Below the pieces are notes generated by a model. That model was not told the origin of the DNA, ran no database searches, and saw only the letters and a list, made by a program, of their open reading frames with translations. Of a DNA stretch of 51,981 nt, positions 24,935-33,640 are shown one piece after another (the first letter of the stretch is position 1; each line of letters starts with the position of its first letter). The translations under genes and the position numbers were made by a program. Origin of the DNA: Bacteroidales bacterium. Its GTDB lineage: Bacteria > Bacteroidota > Bacteroidia > Bacteroidales > JAADJA01. The DNA is taken from assembly GCA_016933115.1 (NCBI GenBank), contig JAFGBL010000118.1, positions 1-51,981 of the forward strand, written 5' to 3'.

Positions 24935-25402
24935 ATGAAAAACAATATCGGACTAAATGAAAATTACACTGACCTAATGGTGGATAAGTTGAATGCATAT
25001 TTGAGCGATGTTCAGATCATATACATGAATGTCCGCGGATATCACTGGAATGTAGTGGGGAAACAGTTTTTCGCACTACATGAAAAATTTGAGGAAATCT
25101 ACAACAGCCTGAATGAAATGGCCGATGAAATCGCTGAAAGGATATTGATGCTCGGCGGGGTTCCTTTGCATTCGTTTTCAGATTATTTGAAAAGGGCAAA
25201 AATCAAGGAACGGTTAAATGTCAGTTCGGCAAATGACACGGTAAATGCTTTTTTGGAAGACGTCGCTTTGCTTCTTGCAAAAGAGAGAGAAATCCTTTCA
25301 GAAGCTTCGGCAAATGGAGACGAAGGTACTGTTGGTATGATGTCGGAATACATTGCCGGGCAAGAAAAAACGATTTGGATGTTTAATTCACTTCTAAAAT
25401 AA
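24935..25402 (+). CDS. dps: Dps-family DNA-binding ferritin-like protein
   Basis: A 155-residue dodecameric mini-ferritin that oxidises Fe(II) with hydrogen peroxide and shields DNA. The Dps ferroxidase signature is present: MNVRGYHWNVVGKQFFALHEKFEEIYNSL (written here in parts: YHWNV gives the ligand His, HEKFEEIY the acidic ligands), followed by the intersubunit partner ADEIAERILMLGG. The N-terminal tail is short and only weakly basic, so DNA binding is uncertain. The gene sits in a Fur-Dps-AhpC operon, matching a peroxide-defence role. Confidence 0.92.
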   Translation: MKNNIGLNENYTDLMVDKLNAYLSDVQIIYMNVRGYHWNVVGKQFFALHEKFEEIYNSLNEMADEIAERILMLGGVPLHSFSDYLKRAKIKERLNVSSANDTVNAFLEDVALLLAKEREILSEASANGDEGTVGMMSEYIAGQEKTIWMFNSLLK

Positions 25403-25409
25403 TACAACT

Positions 25410-26114
25410 ATGGGATGTGCAAATGGCGTAAAACCAAGAAAAAAAATTCAGAAACAAGAAAATGATATTTCAAATCTTAAAAACGAGGAGGTTACAACTA
25501 TGGGTTCAACAATGGTAAGGCAGGAAATGCCTGAATTTACAATGGATGCTTACGATGCAAAAACAGGGCATTATAAAACGGTTTCACATGAAGACTACAA
25601 AGGAAAGTGGTCAGTAATTTGTTTTTACCCGGCTGACTTTACTTTTGTTTGTCCTACTGAAATTGCGGCTATGAACGCACATTATGATGAATTCCAGAAA
25701 ATGAATGTTGAAATCCTGGCTGTTTCTGTCGATTCGAAATTCTCGCATAAAAGATTTGTCGAAACTGAACCCATCCTCAAAGGGCTGAAACTTACCATGG
25801 GTGCTGATGCCAACCAGGAGGTCAGCCGTGCATTCGGTGTCCTTGTCGAGGAAGAAGGAGTCGCTCTCAGAGGCAGATTTCTTTTTAATCCGGATGGAAT
25901 TTGTGTAGCCCAGGAAGTTCAGGCTGATTCCGTTGGGAGAAATGTAAATGAATTCATCCGGCAAATCCAGGCATGGCAACATGCCAGCAAATCCGGTGAA
26001 GTTTGTCCGGCCGGATGGAGGCCCGGTAAAAAGACCCTCCCGGTAAATACAGATGTCGAAAAGATGACAGGAAGGGTGGGTGATTATATAACATTGGAAG
26101 AAATCTTAAGTTAA
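25410..26114 (+). CDS. ahpC: 2-Cys peroxiredoxin (AhpC-type) with unusual N-terminal extension
   Basis: Thiol peroxidase with peroxidatic Cys in FTFVCPTE and resolving Cys in GEVCPAGWRPG; the C-terminus ends DYITLEEIL. Two starts are possible. The ATG at 25410 gives 234 residues with a 30-residue extension (MGCANGVKPRKKIQKQ...). The internal ATG at 25500 gives 204 residues starting MGSTMVRQEMPEF, closer to the usual family start. A GAGGAGG sequence lies eight bases before the internal ATG, and the leader ACAACTATGGG occurs at both starts. The longer start fits the seven-base gap to dps. A reductase partner is not in the window. Confidence 0.9.
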   Translation: MGCANGVKPRKKIQKQENDISNLKNEEVTTMGSTMVRQEMPEFTMDAYDAKTGHYKTVSHEDYKGKWSVICFYPADFTFVCPTEIAAMNAHYDEFQKMNVEILAVSVDSKFSHKRFVETEPILKGLKLTMGADANQEVSRAFGVLVEEEGVALRGRFLFNPDGICVAQEVQADSVGRNVNEFIRQIQAWQHASKSGEVCPAGWRPGKKTLPVNTDVEKMTGRVGDYITLEEILS

Positions 26115-26143
26115 CTGTTTACCTAACTTATATCAGTTTGAAT

Positions 26144-26190
26144 AAAGCTTACTGGTAAGGACATTTTACTTATTGGTAAGCTTTTCTTTT
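26144..26190 (+). terminator. Terminator after the Fur-Dps-AhpC operon
   Basis: AAAGCTTAC at 26144-26152 and GTAAGCTTT at 26176-26184 make a perfect 9-bp stem with a 23-base loop, followed by TCTTTTTC. It lies between the convergent ahpC and kinase-array operons and could serve both. Confidence 0.6.
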
Positions 26191-26251
26191 TCATAAAAGT
26201 CAGATGTTGATCCAGGATTATTCGGTTTTTTAGGAATAGGATTTACCATTG

Positions 26252-27292
26252 TTATTCCAAAACCTCCCATATCACCTCCGGTTTTGCCTTGTTCTTCAGG
26301 CTTACCTCGCCCACTTTGCGGCATTGAAAGGACTCTTTCACCTTTTCATATGATTTATCATTGATGATGATTTGACCGGGACCACCGGCCGATTGTAAAC
26401 GCTGTGCGGTGTTTACCACGTCACCGATCACAGTGTAGTCAAGTCTTTTGAGGCTATGCGAACCGATGTTACCTGAGACCACTTCACCGCTGTTGACCCC
26501 AATGGAAACCTTGGGCCTGAATGTAACATGGTCGCTGAATTCGGGGAGTTTTTCTATTTCCAATCTCACGGCCAGGCACGCATCCAGTGCGCGGTCGAGG
26601 TGATATTCTCCGCGGAAAACGGCCATGATGGCATCACCTATGAATTTGTCAACAAATCCGCCCTGGTTGATGATCTCCTTCACCATCACATCGAAGTAGC
26701 TGTTGAGCAACTTCACGACGTCGTCGGGCTTTTCGTTCTCACTGATGGCAGTGAAACTGCAAATATCAATGAAAATGACCGTAGCTTCAACGGTTTCATT
26801 TTTCATGATAGCTGATTCATACTCGCGGGTATCCATGAAGTTGAGGACAGTTTCATCCACATACATTTTCAGGATGTTGTTTTCTTTGATGGCTTTAAGT
26901 GTATCCCGCATTTGCCGGACATGTTTAAGTGTTTTTTCAATGGTCAGTTCCAGGTCGTTGAAGTCGACGGGTTTGGTCACAAAATCAAAGGCACCGCGGT
27001 TCATGGCTGTTCGTATGTTTTCCATATCGCCATATGCAGAAACGATGACCGATTTCAAAAGGGAGTGTTTTTCGTTGAGCTTGTTGAGCAAAGTAAGTCC
27101 GTCCATTTCAGGCATATTGATATCGCTGAGCACCAGGTCCACATCATGGTGTTCATCGAGCCGTTCAAGCGCACGCCGGCCATTTTCTGCAAAAACGAAT
27201 TCGTACAGGTTCTCCCTGATTTGCCTCCTGAATTTTTGTTTGATGAGGATCTCAAGATCGGCCTCATCATCCACTACGAGTATTTTAGCCAT
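26252..27292 (-). CDS. Response regulator with class III adenylate cyclase output
   Basis: A 346-residue two-domain protein. The receiver (1-120) has the acidic pair in LVVDDEAD, phosphoacceptor Asp57 in VLSDINMP, Ser85 in place of the usual Thr, and Lys106 in TKPVDF. A helical linker leads to a class III nucleotide cyclase domain (about 165-346). Metal ligands are Asp175 (IFIDICSFT) and Asp219 (KFIGDAIMAVF). Lys215 and Thr286 (LDYTVIGD) are the ATP-selecting pair of class IIIb enzymes, and Asn293 and Arg297 (VNTAQR) are the transition-state residues at the expected 7 and 11 spacing. All are present, so an active, phosphorylation-controlled adenylate cyclase is predicted. It is the last gene of the kinase array and overlaps the preceding receiver gene by one base. 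Confidence 0.93.
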   Translation of the reverse strand: MAKILVVDDEADLEILIKQKFRRQIRENLYEFVFAENGRRALERLDEHHDVDLVLSDINMPEMDGLTLLNKLNEKHSLLKSVIVSAYGDMENIRTAMNRGAFDFVTKPVDFNDLELTIEKTLKHVRQMRDTLKAIKENNILKMYVDETVLNFMDTREYESAIMKNETVEATVIFIDICSFTAISENEKPDDVVKLLNSYFDVMVKEIINQGGFVDKFIGDAIMAVFRGEYHLDRALDACLAVRLEIEKLPEFSDHVTFRPKVSIGVNSGEVVSGNIGSHSLKRLDYTVIGDVVNTAQRLQSAGGPGQIIINDKSYEKVKESFQCRKVGEVSLKNKAKPEVIWEVLE

Positions 27293-27666
27293 CAGTGTAA
27301 GGTTTTGATTTTTTCTTTTAGTTCAGTAAAATCTACCGGTTTGGTAAGAAAATCATCGGCGCCAAGTTCCATAGCCCTTTTATAATTTTCTTCATCTCCA
27401 TATGCAGTTATCATCATGACGAACGGAGGCGGTTCATTATAAATTTTCTTAATCCGGTCGAGAAGCTCCAGCCCAGTCATACCGGGCATGTTGATATCGG
27501 ATAATATCAAAACAGCTTCATGTTGATTGCCATTGAGATATTTTAACGCCTCTTCACCAGAATAGGCAAATTCGAATTTCATTTCTCCGTTCCGGATTTC
27601 TCTCCTGAACCGCTGTTCGAACAGGGGCTGGATGTCTTTTTCGTCGTCGACTACAAGTATTTTCAT
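27292..27666 (-). CDS. Single-domain response regulator
   Basis: A 124-residue stand-alone receiver (CheY-like). It shows Asp7/Asp8 in LVVDDEKD, phosphoacceptor Asp57 in LSDINMPGMTG, Thr87 in MITAYG and Lys109 in TKPVDF. There is no output domain, so it must act by protein contact or as a phosphate relay or sink. Its start follows the TPR kinase gene by eight bases, and its stop overlaps the cyclase-receiver gene by one base. Its sequence closely follows that of the cyclase's receiver (similar DINMPxMxGLxLL and KPVDFxxL), suggesting duplication and shared kinases. Confidence 0.93.
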   Translation of the reverse strand: MKILVVDDEKDIQPLFEQRFRREIRNGEMKFEFAYSGEEALKYLNGNQHEAVLILSDINMPGMTGLELLDRIKKIYNEPPPFVMMITAYGDEENYKRAMELGADDFLTKPVDFTELKEKIKTLH

Positions 27667-27674
27667 AGTATGTT

Positions 27675-30038
27675 TTATGTTGGTAATTCAATAATAAATA
27701 CGGTTCCGATACCTTCTTCCGATTCTAATTTCAACTTGCCTCCATGTCCTTTGGTAATAATGTCGTAACTCATACTTAACCCGAGACCTGTTCCCTGCCC
27801 CGTGGGCTTTGTTGTAAAGAAAGGTTGAAATATCTTATCCTTCACCGAATCGGGAATGCCGCTTCCATTATCTGTAACTCTGATTTCGATTGTATTGTTA
27901 AGTCGCCTGGTTAAAACAATTACTTCAGGATTATAACCATTGATCCCGGCTTTTGTTTTCTCCGACACGGCATAAAATGCATTGTTGATCAAATTTAGCA
28001 TCACCCGCCCGATTTCCTGCGGAACTACATTCACATTTGGAAGAGTTTCATCCGCCTGCATCCGGAAAGCCGATTGGAACGATTTATCCTTTGCCCTCAA
28101 TCCATGGTAAGCCAGCCGCAGGTATTCATCCGCCAGGGTATTAAGATCGGTCGGCACTTTTTCGTTGCTCCCGCTCCTCGAATGTTCCAGCATACCCTTA
28201 ACGATGCTGCTGGCCCGTTTGCCGTGCTCTTTGATCTTCTCGAGGTTTTGTTGAAGATCACCCGAAATGGCATCCACCTCCTGCTGATCTCCTTTGGCCA
28301 TTTCCTCCCTGAGCTCGTTGATCAAATCAACACTCACTTCAGAAAAATTGTTGACAAAGTTCAGCGGATTCTGTATTTCATGGGCAATACCAGCAGTAAG
28401 TTCCCCAAGCGAAGCCATCTTTTCAGCATGTACCAGTTGGGTTTGGGTGGCACGAAGATTTGCCAGGGTTTCATTCAGCCGGCGATTCAGTTTTTGTTTT
28501 TCCCGGAACCTTACCAAAACGATGATTCCCAGCACCACAGCCAGCAACATCCCCAACAGGAAAATGTTACGGGTCAATCGCTCCCTGTTAATCTGACCCT
28601 GCTGGATAGCCATCATTTTTTCATTGCTCTCCTTCTGGAGTGCCATTTTATTTTCAAATTCCAGCTTGTTGGTCAGATGGGTGATTTTTTCCAGGTTTTC
28701 AGCAGTTATTACAGAATCTTTAGCATCGCTGTATTTTAAAATATATTTGTAGGCATTTTCAGGATCGCCGATTTTAAAATACGACTCAGCCAGGCTTTGG
28801 TAGATCTCCTCAAGAAATTTGAGATTGGATTTAGGAGCAACTTCTCCGGCCTGATTTAACCAGTTGAGTGCTGTTATGTGATCATTCCGGCCGATATAAA
28901 TTTTAGCAATTTGCATACAAGCCCTTGCTTCGCCGGTAGCGTCATTTATTTCTTTGCTCAGTTTGATCGCTGCCTCAAACTGATGAAGTGCTTTTTCATG
29001 ATCAGGTAATTTCATGTAGGCCCCTCCCAGCGACAAGTGTCCATCCACAATACTTATCTTATAGCCTGATTTTATTGCGAATTGCAGACCTGATTTATAA
29101 TTCTCCACAGCACCTTCATAATCGGAAAAATCTTCCAGAATTTGCCCTATGTAAACAAAGCTGGCAAACGTTCCGTAGTATTCCGTCGAATTTAAACGAA
29201 TGGTCAGGGCTGCCCGGTGCAACCTGAGGGCTTCATCCAGGTTTCCGGAGGTCATATTGGTCACTCCCATGTCGTTGTATATCCTGGCAATGCCGGATGA
29301 ATCGTTCATCAACCTGAATATTTTCAAAGCCTCTTGCTGACTACTCAGTGCATCATCCCACTGTTCCACAAAAGCATATACAAAACCCATGGCAAGCAGG
29401 GTTTCAATGATGGTTGATGTATCCTCTAATTCCCTGCTGATCTTCAGCGATTCCATCAGTTTATCGAGTGCATCACCATAACTGCCATTGCTCCTGAGGG
29501 CTACGGCAAGGTCGGTTAATTTCATGGCATATTCCGACCTGCTTCCGTATTCCCGGATCAGTTCCAGTGCTTTTGTATGATTTTGTATGGCAAGTTCGCT
29601 TTGTCCGTTGAAATCATACATGGTACCAAAGGCTGTATAAATGGCTGCTTCTTCACGTTTATTGCCGGTTTCCTTTACCAATTCAAGAGCTTTGGTCAAC
29701 GTGTCGCGGGCTGCTGTTATGTTTTTATTTTCGATCCCCCTGGCGAAGTTGGTAAGACTGATGGCCTTTAAATTTTTACATCGCTTTAATAATGCTTCAT
29801 TATTTTTCACGGTTTCCAAACCGAGCAATTTGTCGGACCATTGCAAAGCCTGGAGGGCGAAAAATTTACAGCTATCAAGATTCGAATAGTAATAATACTG
29901 GTAAGCCTGATCATTGAGCTGATAAATGCGGCTGGTATCACTGATTTGCACATCATTCTGAGCAGCCGCCAATAAACCCACGAAAAGGAATATCCCCGCA
30001 AGTAAAGTGATTGATATGATGGATTCCTTCAGCTTCAT
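27675..30038 (-). CDS. TPR-repeat sensor histidine kinase
   Basis: A 787-residue membrane kinase. A signal or anchor segment (ISITLLAGIFLFVGLLAAAQ) is followed by periplasmic TPR repeats from about 60 to 440 (for example SGIARIYNDMGVTNMTSGNLDEAL in parts, ALHQFEAAIKLSKE), a coiled segment, a membrane helix at about 491-511 and the kinase core. The phosphoacceptor is His553 in [11 protein letters not shown]. The ATPase domain has N-box [12 protein letters not shown]1 DNGSGIPD, F-box PFFTTKP and G2 GQGTGLGLS. No receiver or DNA-binding domain follows. Its core is closest in wording to the propeller kinase at 40399-43764. It directly precedes the two response regulators, its probable targets along with those of its neighbours. 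Confidence 0.9.
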   Translation of the reverse strand: MKLKESIISITLLAGIFLFVGLLAAAQNDVQISDTSRIYQLNDQAYQYYYYSNLDSCKFFALQALQWSDKLLGLETVKNNEALLKRCKNLKAISLTNFARGIENKNITAARDTLTKALELVKETGNKREEAAIYTAFGTMYDFNGQSELAIQNHTKALELIREYGSRSEYAMKLTDLAVALRSNGSYGDALDKLMESLKISRELEDTSTIIETLLAMGFVYAFVEQWDDALSSQQEALKIFRLMNDSSGIARIYNDMGVTNMTSGNLDEALRLHRAALTIRLNSTEYYGTFASFVYIGQILEDFSDYEGAVENYKSGLQFAIKSGYKISIVDGHLSLGGAYMKLPDHEKALHQFEAAIKLSKEINDATGEARACMQIAKIYIGRNDHITALNWLNQAGEVAPKSNLKFLEEIYQSLAESYFKIGDPENAYKYILKYSDAKDSVITAENLEKITHLTNKLEFENKMALQKESNEKMMAIQQGQINRERLTRNIFLLGMLLAVVLGIIVLVRFREKQKLNRRLNETLANLRATQTQLVHAEKMASLGELTAGIAHEIQNPLNFVNNFSEVSVDLINELREEMAKGDQQEVDAISGDLQQNLEKIKEHGKRASSIVKGMLEHSRSGSNEKVPTDLNTLADEYLRLAYHGLRAKDKSFQSAFRMQADETLPNVNVVPQEIGRVMLNLINNAFYAVSEKTKAGINGYNPEVIVLTRRLNNTIEIRVTDNGSGIPDSVKDKIFQPFFTTKPTGQGTGLGLSMSYDIITKGHGGKLKLESEEGIGTVFIIELPT

Positions 30039-30043
30039 GATTT

Positions 30044-31789
30044 TTAAATTGGCAATGTAACAATAAACTCCGTTCCCAAACCTGCTTCCGTTTCCACCTT
30101 CAGTTCACCGCCATGTGCTTTGATGATGTCATAACTCAGGCTCAGCCCCAGGCCGGTTCCCTGTCCTGAGGTTTTTGTGGTGAAGAAGGGTTGAAATATT
30201 TTGTCGATAACACCCGGTGGAATGCCGGTTCCGTTGTCCTTAACCCTGATCTCCACATTTCCATTTACCTTTTTTGTTATCACCTCCACCATCGGTTCGT
30301 AATCCACCTTGTCCTGTTTTTTCCTTTCGGAACAGGCATAGAAAGCATTGTTGATCAGGTTCAGGAAAACCCGTCCAATATCCTGCGGCACCACATTCAC
30401 CTTGGGTAGATTTCCGTCGGCAATCATTTTGAAATTGGCATTAAACGATTTGTCTTTCACACGCAAGCCATGGTATGAAAGCCTTAAAAACTCATCGGCC
30501 AGGTCGTTGATGTCGATGGGTCGTTTTTCGCCTTTACTCGTGCGCGAATGTTCGAGCATTCCTTTCACTATGCTGCTGGCCCGTTTACCGTGTTGATTGA
30601 TGATCTCCAGGTTTTGGATCAGGTCGGAAGTGATCTCTTTGACTTCATCTGTGTTTCCCTTATTAATCTCATCAATAATTTCAGCGGCCAACTCTGCGCT
30701 TACTTCCGAAAAATTGTTGACAAAATTGAGGGGGTTCTGAATTTCGTGGGCGATGCCGGCGGCTAACTCTCCCAGCGTAGCCATCTTTTCTGACTGGATC
30801 AACTGCGCCTGGGCCACTTTCAGTTCGAGGTATGATTTTTCGATCTCTTTGGCTTGTTCCAATTCACGTTTCATGGTGCGTTGCCTTTCTCTGGCAATCA
30901 AACGCCGGCGCTGAATGCGGTCAACCAGATAAATGCCAAGCATCAGCAGCAATCCGTAAAAAAGATAAGCCGGCCAGGTGCGGTACCACGGCGGCAGGAT
31001 TTCGAAAGGATAGGAGATGGGTTCACTCCAGATGCCATCGGAACTTTCGGCTTTCACTAAAAAAGTATATTCCCCAAAAGGTAGATTTCCATAAGCAGCT
31101 GAAGAGGCGGTGTTTGGAAGTCTCCAGTCATCGTCGTAACCCTCCAGTTTGTACTGATACTGCACCAAAAACGGTCTACGGGTTTCAACACCCACAAAGT
31201 CGAAACCAATGCTGTTGAAGCTATTCGGAAAAACAGGATTTTCAGGAATGGCATGAAATGGATTGATGCTGTCGAAACGGATGGAGCCGAATTTATCGCT
31301 CAATGAATCCCGCTCATTGCGGGTCAAAACTTTGCCGAAAACATGCTGTTCATTGTTTTCATAAGGAGGCGCATAATGGTTACCGGGCCGGATTTCCTTG
31401 CTGTCCGGTTTCAGCAGGGAGTACCAACTGATGTTCTCGTTGTTGATTTTAACATCCCGGATAAAGACCTTCGGAGCCACTTTACTCCGGTGAATACTCT
31501 CATAATTGAATCGCACCAGCTTGTCGCCGGTGCCGGCCCAAAGAACACCCCGGTTGTCGAGGAACATGCTGTTATTGTTGCTGATGTCTTTGATGGGATA
31601 ACCTGCTTTCTGGCTGAAATTTTCAATACCTGATCTGGCAAGGTTTTTTCCTGATGGATCCAAACCACCCTTCAGTACGGTGATCCCTTCGTTGGTTCCG
31701 AGGAAGATATTGCCGGAACTGTCCTCCAGAATGTTGTAAACCACATTGTTCGACAGGCCGTCGTTGGTGGAGTAACTATCGAAAATCAA
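30044..31789 (-). CDS. Propeller sensor kinase, C-terminal part of a gene split by an in-frame stop
   Basis: A 581-residue remainder from a TTG. It begins in mid-propeller (GLSNNVVYNILEDSSGNIFLGTNEG), then has the Y_Y_Y immunoglobulin-like domain (GNLPFGEYTFLVKAES), a membrane helix at about 272-289, a coiled linker and a full kinase core with His348 in [11 protein letters not shown] and intact N, G1, F and G2 boxes. The reading frame is continuous with the upstream 31811-33640 frame; only the TAA at 31811-31813 separates them. On its own it has no signal peptide, so its sensor half could not be exported. It is best read as part of a single kinase of about 1198 residues, interrupted by a nonsense change or a sequencing error. 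The TTG start is nominal. Confidence 0.85.
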   Translation of the reverse strand: MIFDSYSTNDGLSNNVVYNILEDSSGNIFLGTNEGITVLKGGLDPSGKNLARSGIENFSQKAGYPIKDISNNNSMFLDNRGVLWAGTGDKLVRFNYESIHRSKVAPKVFIRDVKINNENISWYSLLKPDSKEIRPGNHYAPPYENNEQHVFGKVLTRNERDSLSDKFGSIRFDSINPFHAIPENPVFPNSFNSIGFDFVGVETRRPFLVQYQYKLEGYDDDWRLPNTASSAAYGNLPFGEYTFLVKAESSDGIWSEPISYPFEILPPWYRTWPAYLFYGLLLMLGIYLVDRIQRRRLIARERQRTMKRELEQAKEIEKSYLELKVAQAQLIQSEKMATLGELAAGIAHEIQNPLNFVNNFSEVSAELAAEIIDEINKGNTDEVKEITSDLIQNLEIINQHGKRASSIVKGMLEHSRTSKGEKRPIDINDLADEFLRLSYHGLRVKDKSFNANFKMIADGNLPKVNVVPQDIGRVFLNLINNAFYACSERKKQDKVDYEPMVEVITKKVNGNVEIRVKDNGTGIPPGVIDKIFQPFFTTKTSGQGTGLGLSLSYDIIKAHGGELKVETEAGLGTEFIVTLPI

Positions 31790-31810
31790 ATCAACCGCCT
31801 CTGGCTTTTT

Positions 31811-31813
31811 TTA
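31811..31813 (-). other. In-frame TAA interrupting a propeller kinase gene
   Basis: Minus strand reads CTG CAG TAA AAA AAG CCA GAG, then GCG GTT GAT TTG ATT TTC; the frame before and after the TAA is the same. A run of seven A's follows the T. One substitution would restore an open kinase frame equal in length to its neighbours. Confidence 0.85.
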
Positions 31814-33640
31814 CTGCAGGATTTCCTCCACTATGTTTTTTCTTATCACTGCAATACCGGCGCCCCAGGTCCCGATCAGGATGTTTCCCTGCTCATCTTG
31901 GATCACCGAAGAAAGTTTGTTGTCAGGTAGACCCTGTTCGATTGTAAAATTGATAAAACGCCCGTCACTGTATATGCTTAAACCTCCCCGTGTAGCAAAC
32001 CAGATATTGCCGGCCCGGTCTTCCATGATATCCCACACGGTATTGTGGGTCAATCCCTGGCGGGTGGTGAAATTCGTAAACGATGTACCGTCAAATTTAC
32101 TTACGCCCCCCTCGTAAGTACCTATCCACAGGTTGTCCTGCCTGTCTTTTTCAAGACTCACGGTATAATTGTTTGCCAGTCCCTGGTTCGTGGTGTAGAT
32201 GGTGAAGGATGAGCCATCAAATTTAAAGAGGCCGGTGGGTGAACCCAGCCACAGGTTCCCATTCCGGTCGGGAATCATAGCAAGAATATAATTGTCGGGT
32301 AATCCCTGTGCAGATGAATAATTGATGAATGAGGAATTGTTTGAATCCTTATTCGGATGGGTATTTTTGGTGATCCCGGCATCGTTGGTGGCGAACCAGC
32401 GGTTGCCGTCGGTATCGGCAGTTATTGCATACACAACGGTTCCCGGTATTCCTTGATTCGCGGTATAACCAACAAGATAATTGCCATCGTAGCGGCACAA
32501 ACCACCCCCCAGCGTTCCGAACCAAAGGCTGCCTGTTTCATCTTCGGTGATACTGCAAACGATGTTGTTCGATAAACCCTGATCTGTAGTCAGATTGAAG
32601 AAGGTGTTTTCTCTTTTATTGAATCCTGAAATACCCCCACTGGTGCCGAACCAAATGTTGCCCGAACGATCCACCAGGCTGCACCGGACATCGTCGTTTA
32701 CTAATCCATTCATGGTTGTGAAGTGCTGTGGTTTTTCTTTTTCAGATGGATCGTACCTGATCACCCCACTGCCGGTTCCGAACCACAATAACCCCTTCTG
32801 GTCTTCGGCGATTGTCTGAACAATCGGGGTGTCCAATCCTGCATATTCAAAAATTCCGCTAAAGGAGATCTCATCGCCGGGATTATGTTTGAATACCCCT
32901 TTTTCAGTGGCAATCCAAAGTACACCGTTATTGTCCTGCAGGATATCAAGAACAAAATCAGCCAGCAAACCGGTTTGTCTGTCAAAGTTGATAAAATTCA
33001 TTTCGCTCTGACCATTTTCCGATGCCCTGATCAGACTTAATCCTTTTTGGGTTCCGATCCAGATGTTGCCTTCGTTGTCTTCCAGTATCTTATTGATATC
33101 ATTGTCAGGAAGTCCCTGAGCGGTGGTATAATTGATGAACGACCTGCCGTCGTAAACGCTGATGCCGCCATAGGTTCCAAACCAGATGTTGCCGCGACTG
33201 TCATCGGTAATGCAGTTGATCAGGTTGTGGATCAAACCGTTTGTTGAATTGAAATTGGTGAAAGATTGACCGTCGTAAAGGCTCACCCCATTGCCTGAGG
33301 TCCCGAACCAGAGGATGCCGTTGTGATCTTTGAATCCACAAAGGATGCTGCTCATGGCCAGTCCTTCTTCGGTGTTGAAGGTTTTCATAGGGATGAAAAA
33401 ATCGGCCGGAAATTCCCGGGGTGGCTTAAAATCTGAAGCATAGCTTTTCTTTGGAGCCGGAAGATCCGCCAAATGATGGACTTCAGGCTGACCGGCTTTG
33501 ACGGCTACCTGTGTCGACACCGAATCATTTTGGTTGGCTTTTTCATGCTCCGTCTGCTGTGCCCATGTTTGGTAGACCAACAGGAAAAGGATCATTATCC
33601 CTGTTATCAAAAATTTGCCGGTGATTTGTTTATGCAGCAT
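31811..33640 (-). CDS. Propeller sensor, N-terminal part of a split kinase gene
   Basis: A 609-residue exported protein: signal segment FLITGIMILFLLVYQTWAQQ, an extended linker, then about a dozen two-component-regulator propeller repeats of the form GLPDNxIxxIxxDxxGNIWIGTxxG followed by a strand with FDGxSFxNFTT. It ends at GTWGAGIAVIRKNIVEEILQ and a TAA. The repeats continue in the same frame after the stop at 31789-30044 with the rest of the propeller, the Y_Y_Y domain and a kinase. As it stands it would be a soluble periplasmic propeller without output. Its start ATG directly follows the stop of the preceding kinase gene (TAAATG). Confidence 0.88.
   Translation of the reverse strand: MLHKQITGKFLITGIMILFLLVYQTWAQQTEHEKANQNDSVSTQVAVKAGQPEVHHLADLPAPKKSYASDFKPPREFPADFFIPMKTFNTEEGLAMSSILCGFKDHNGILWFGTSGNGVSLYDGQSFTNFNSTNGLIHNLINCITDDSRGNIWFGTYGGISVYDGRSFINYTTAQGLPDNDINKILEDNEGNIWIGTQKGLSLIRASENGQSEMNFINFDRQTGLLADFVLDILQDNNGVLWIATEKGVFKHNPGDEISFSGIFEYAGLDTPIVQTIAEDQKGLLWFGTGSGVIRYDPSEKEKPQHFTTMNGLVNDDVRCSLVDRSGNIWFGTSGGISGFNKRENTFFNLTTDQGLSNNIVCSITEDETGSLWFGTLGGGLCRYDGNYLVGYTANQGIPGTVVYAITADTDGNRWFATNDAGITKNTHPNKDSNNSSFINYSSAQGLPDNYILAMIPDRNGNLWLGSPTGLFKFDGSSFTIYTTNQGLANNYTVSLEKDRQDNLWIGTYEGGVSKFDGTSFTNFTTRQGLTHNTVWDIMEDRAGNIWFATRGGLSIYSDGRFINFTIEQGLPDNKLSSVIQDEQGNILIGTWGAGIAVIRKNIVEEILQ

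Noticed and set aside
30044..33640. Frameshift by slippage at the seven-A run next to the in-frame stop
   Set aside because: The halves are in the same frame, so a one-base slip would break rather than restore the gene; a nonsense change explains the data better.
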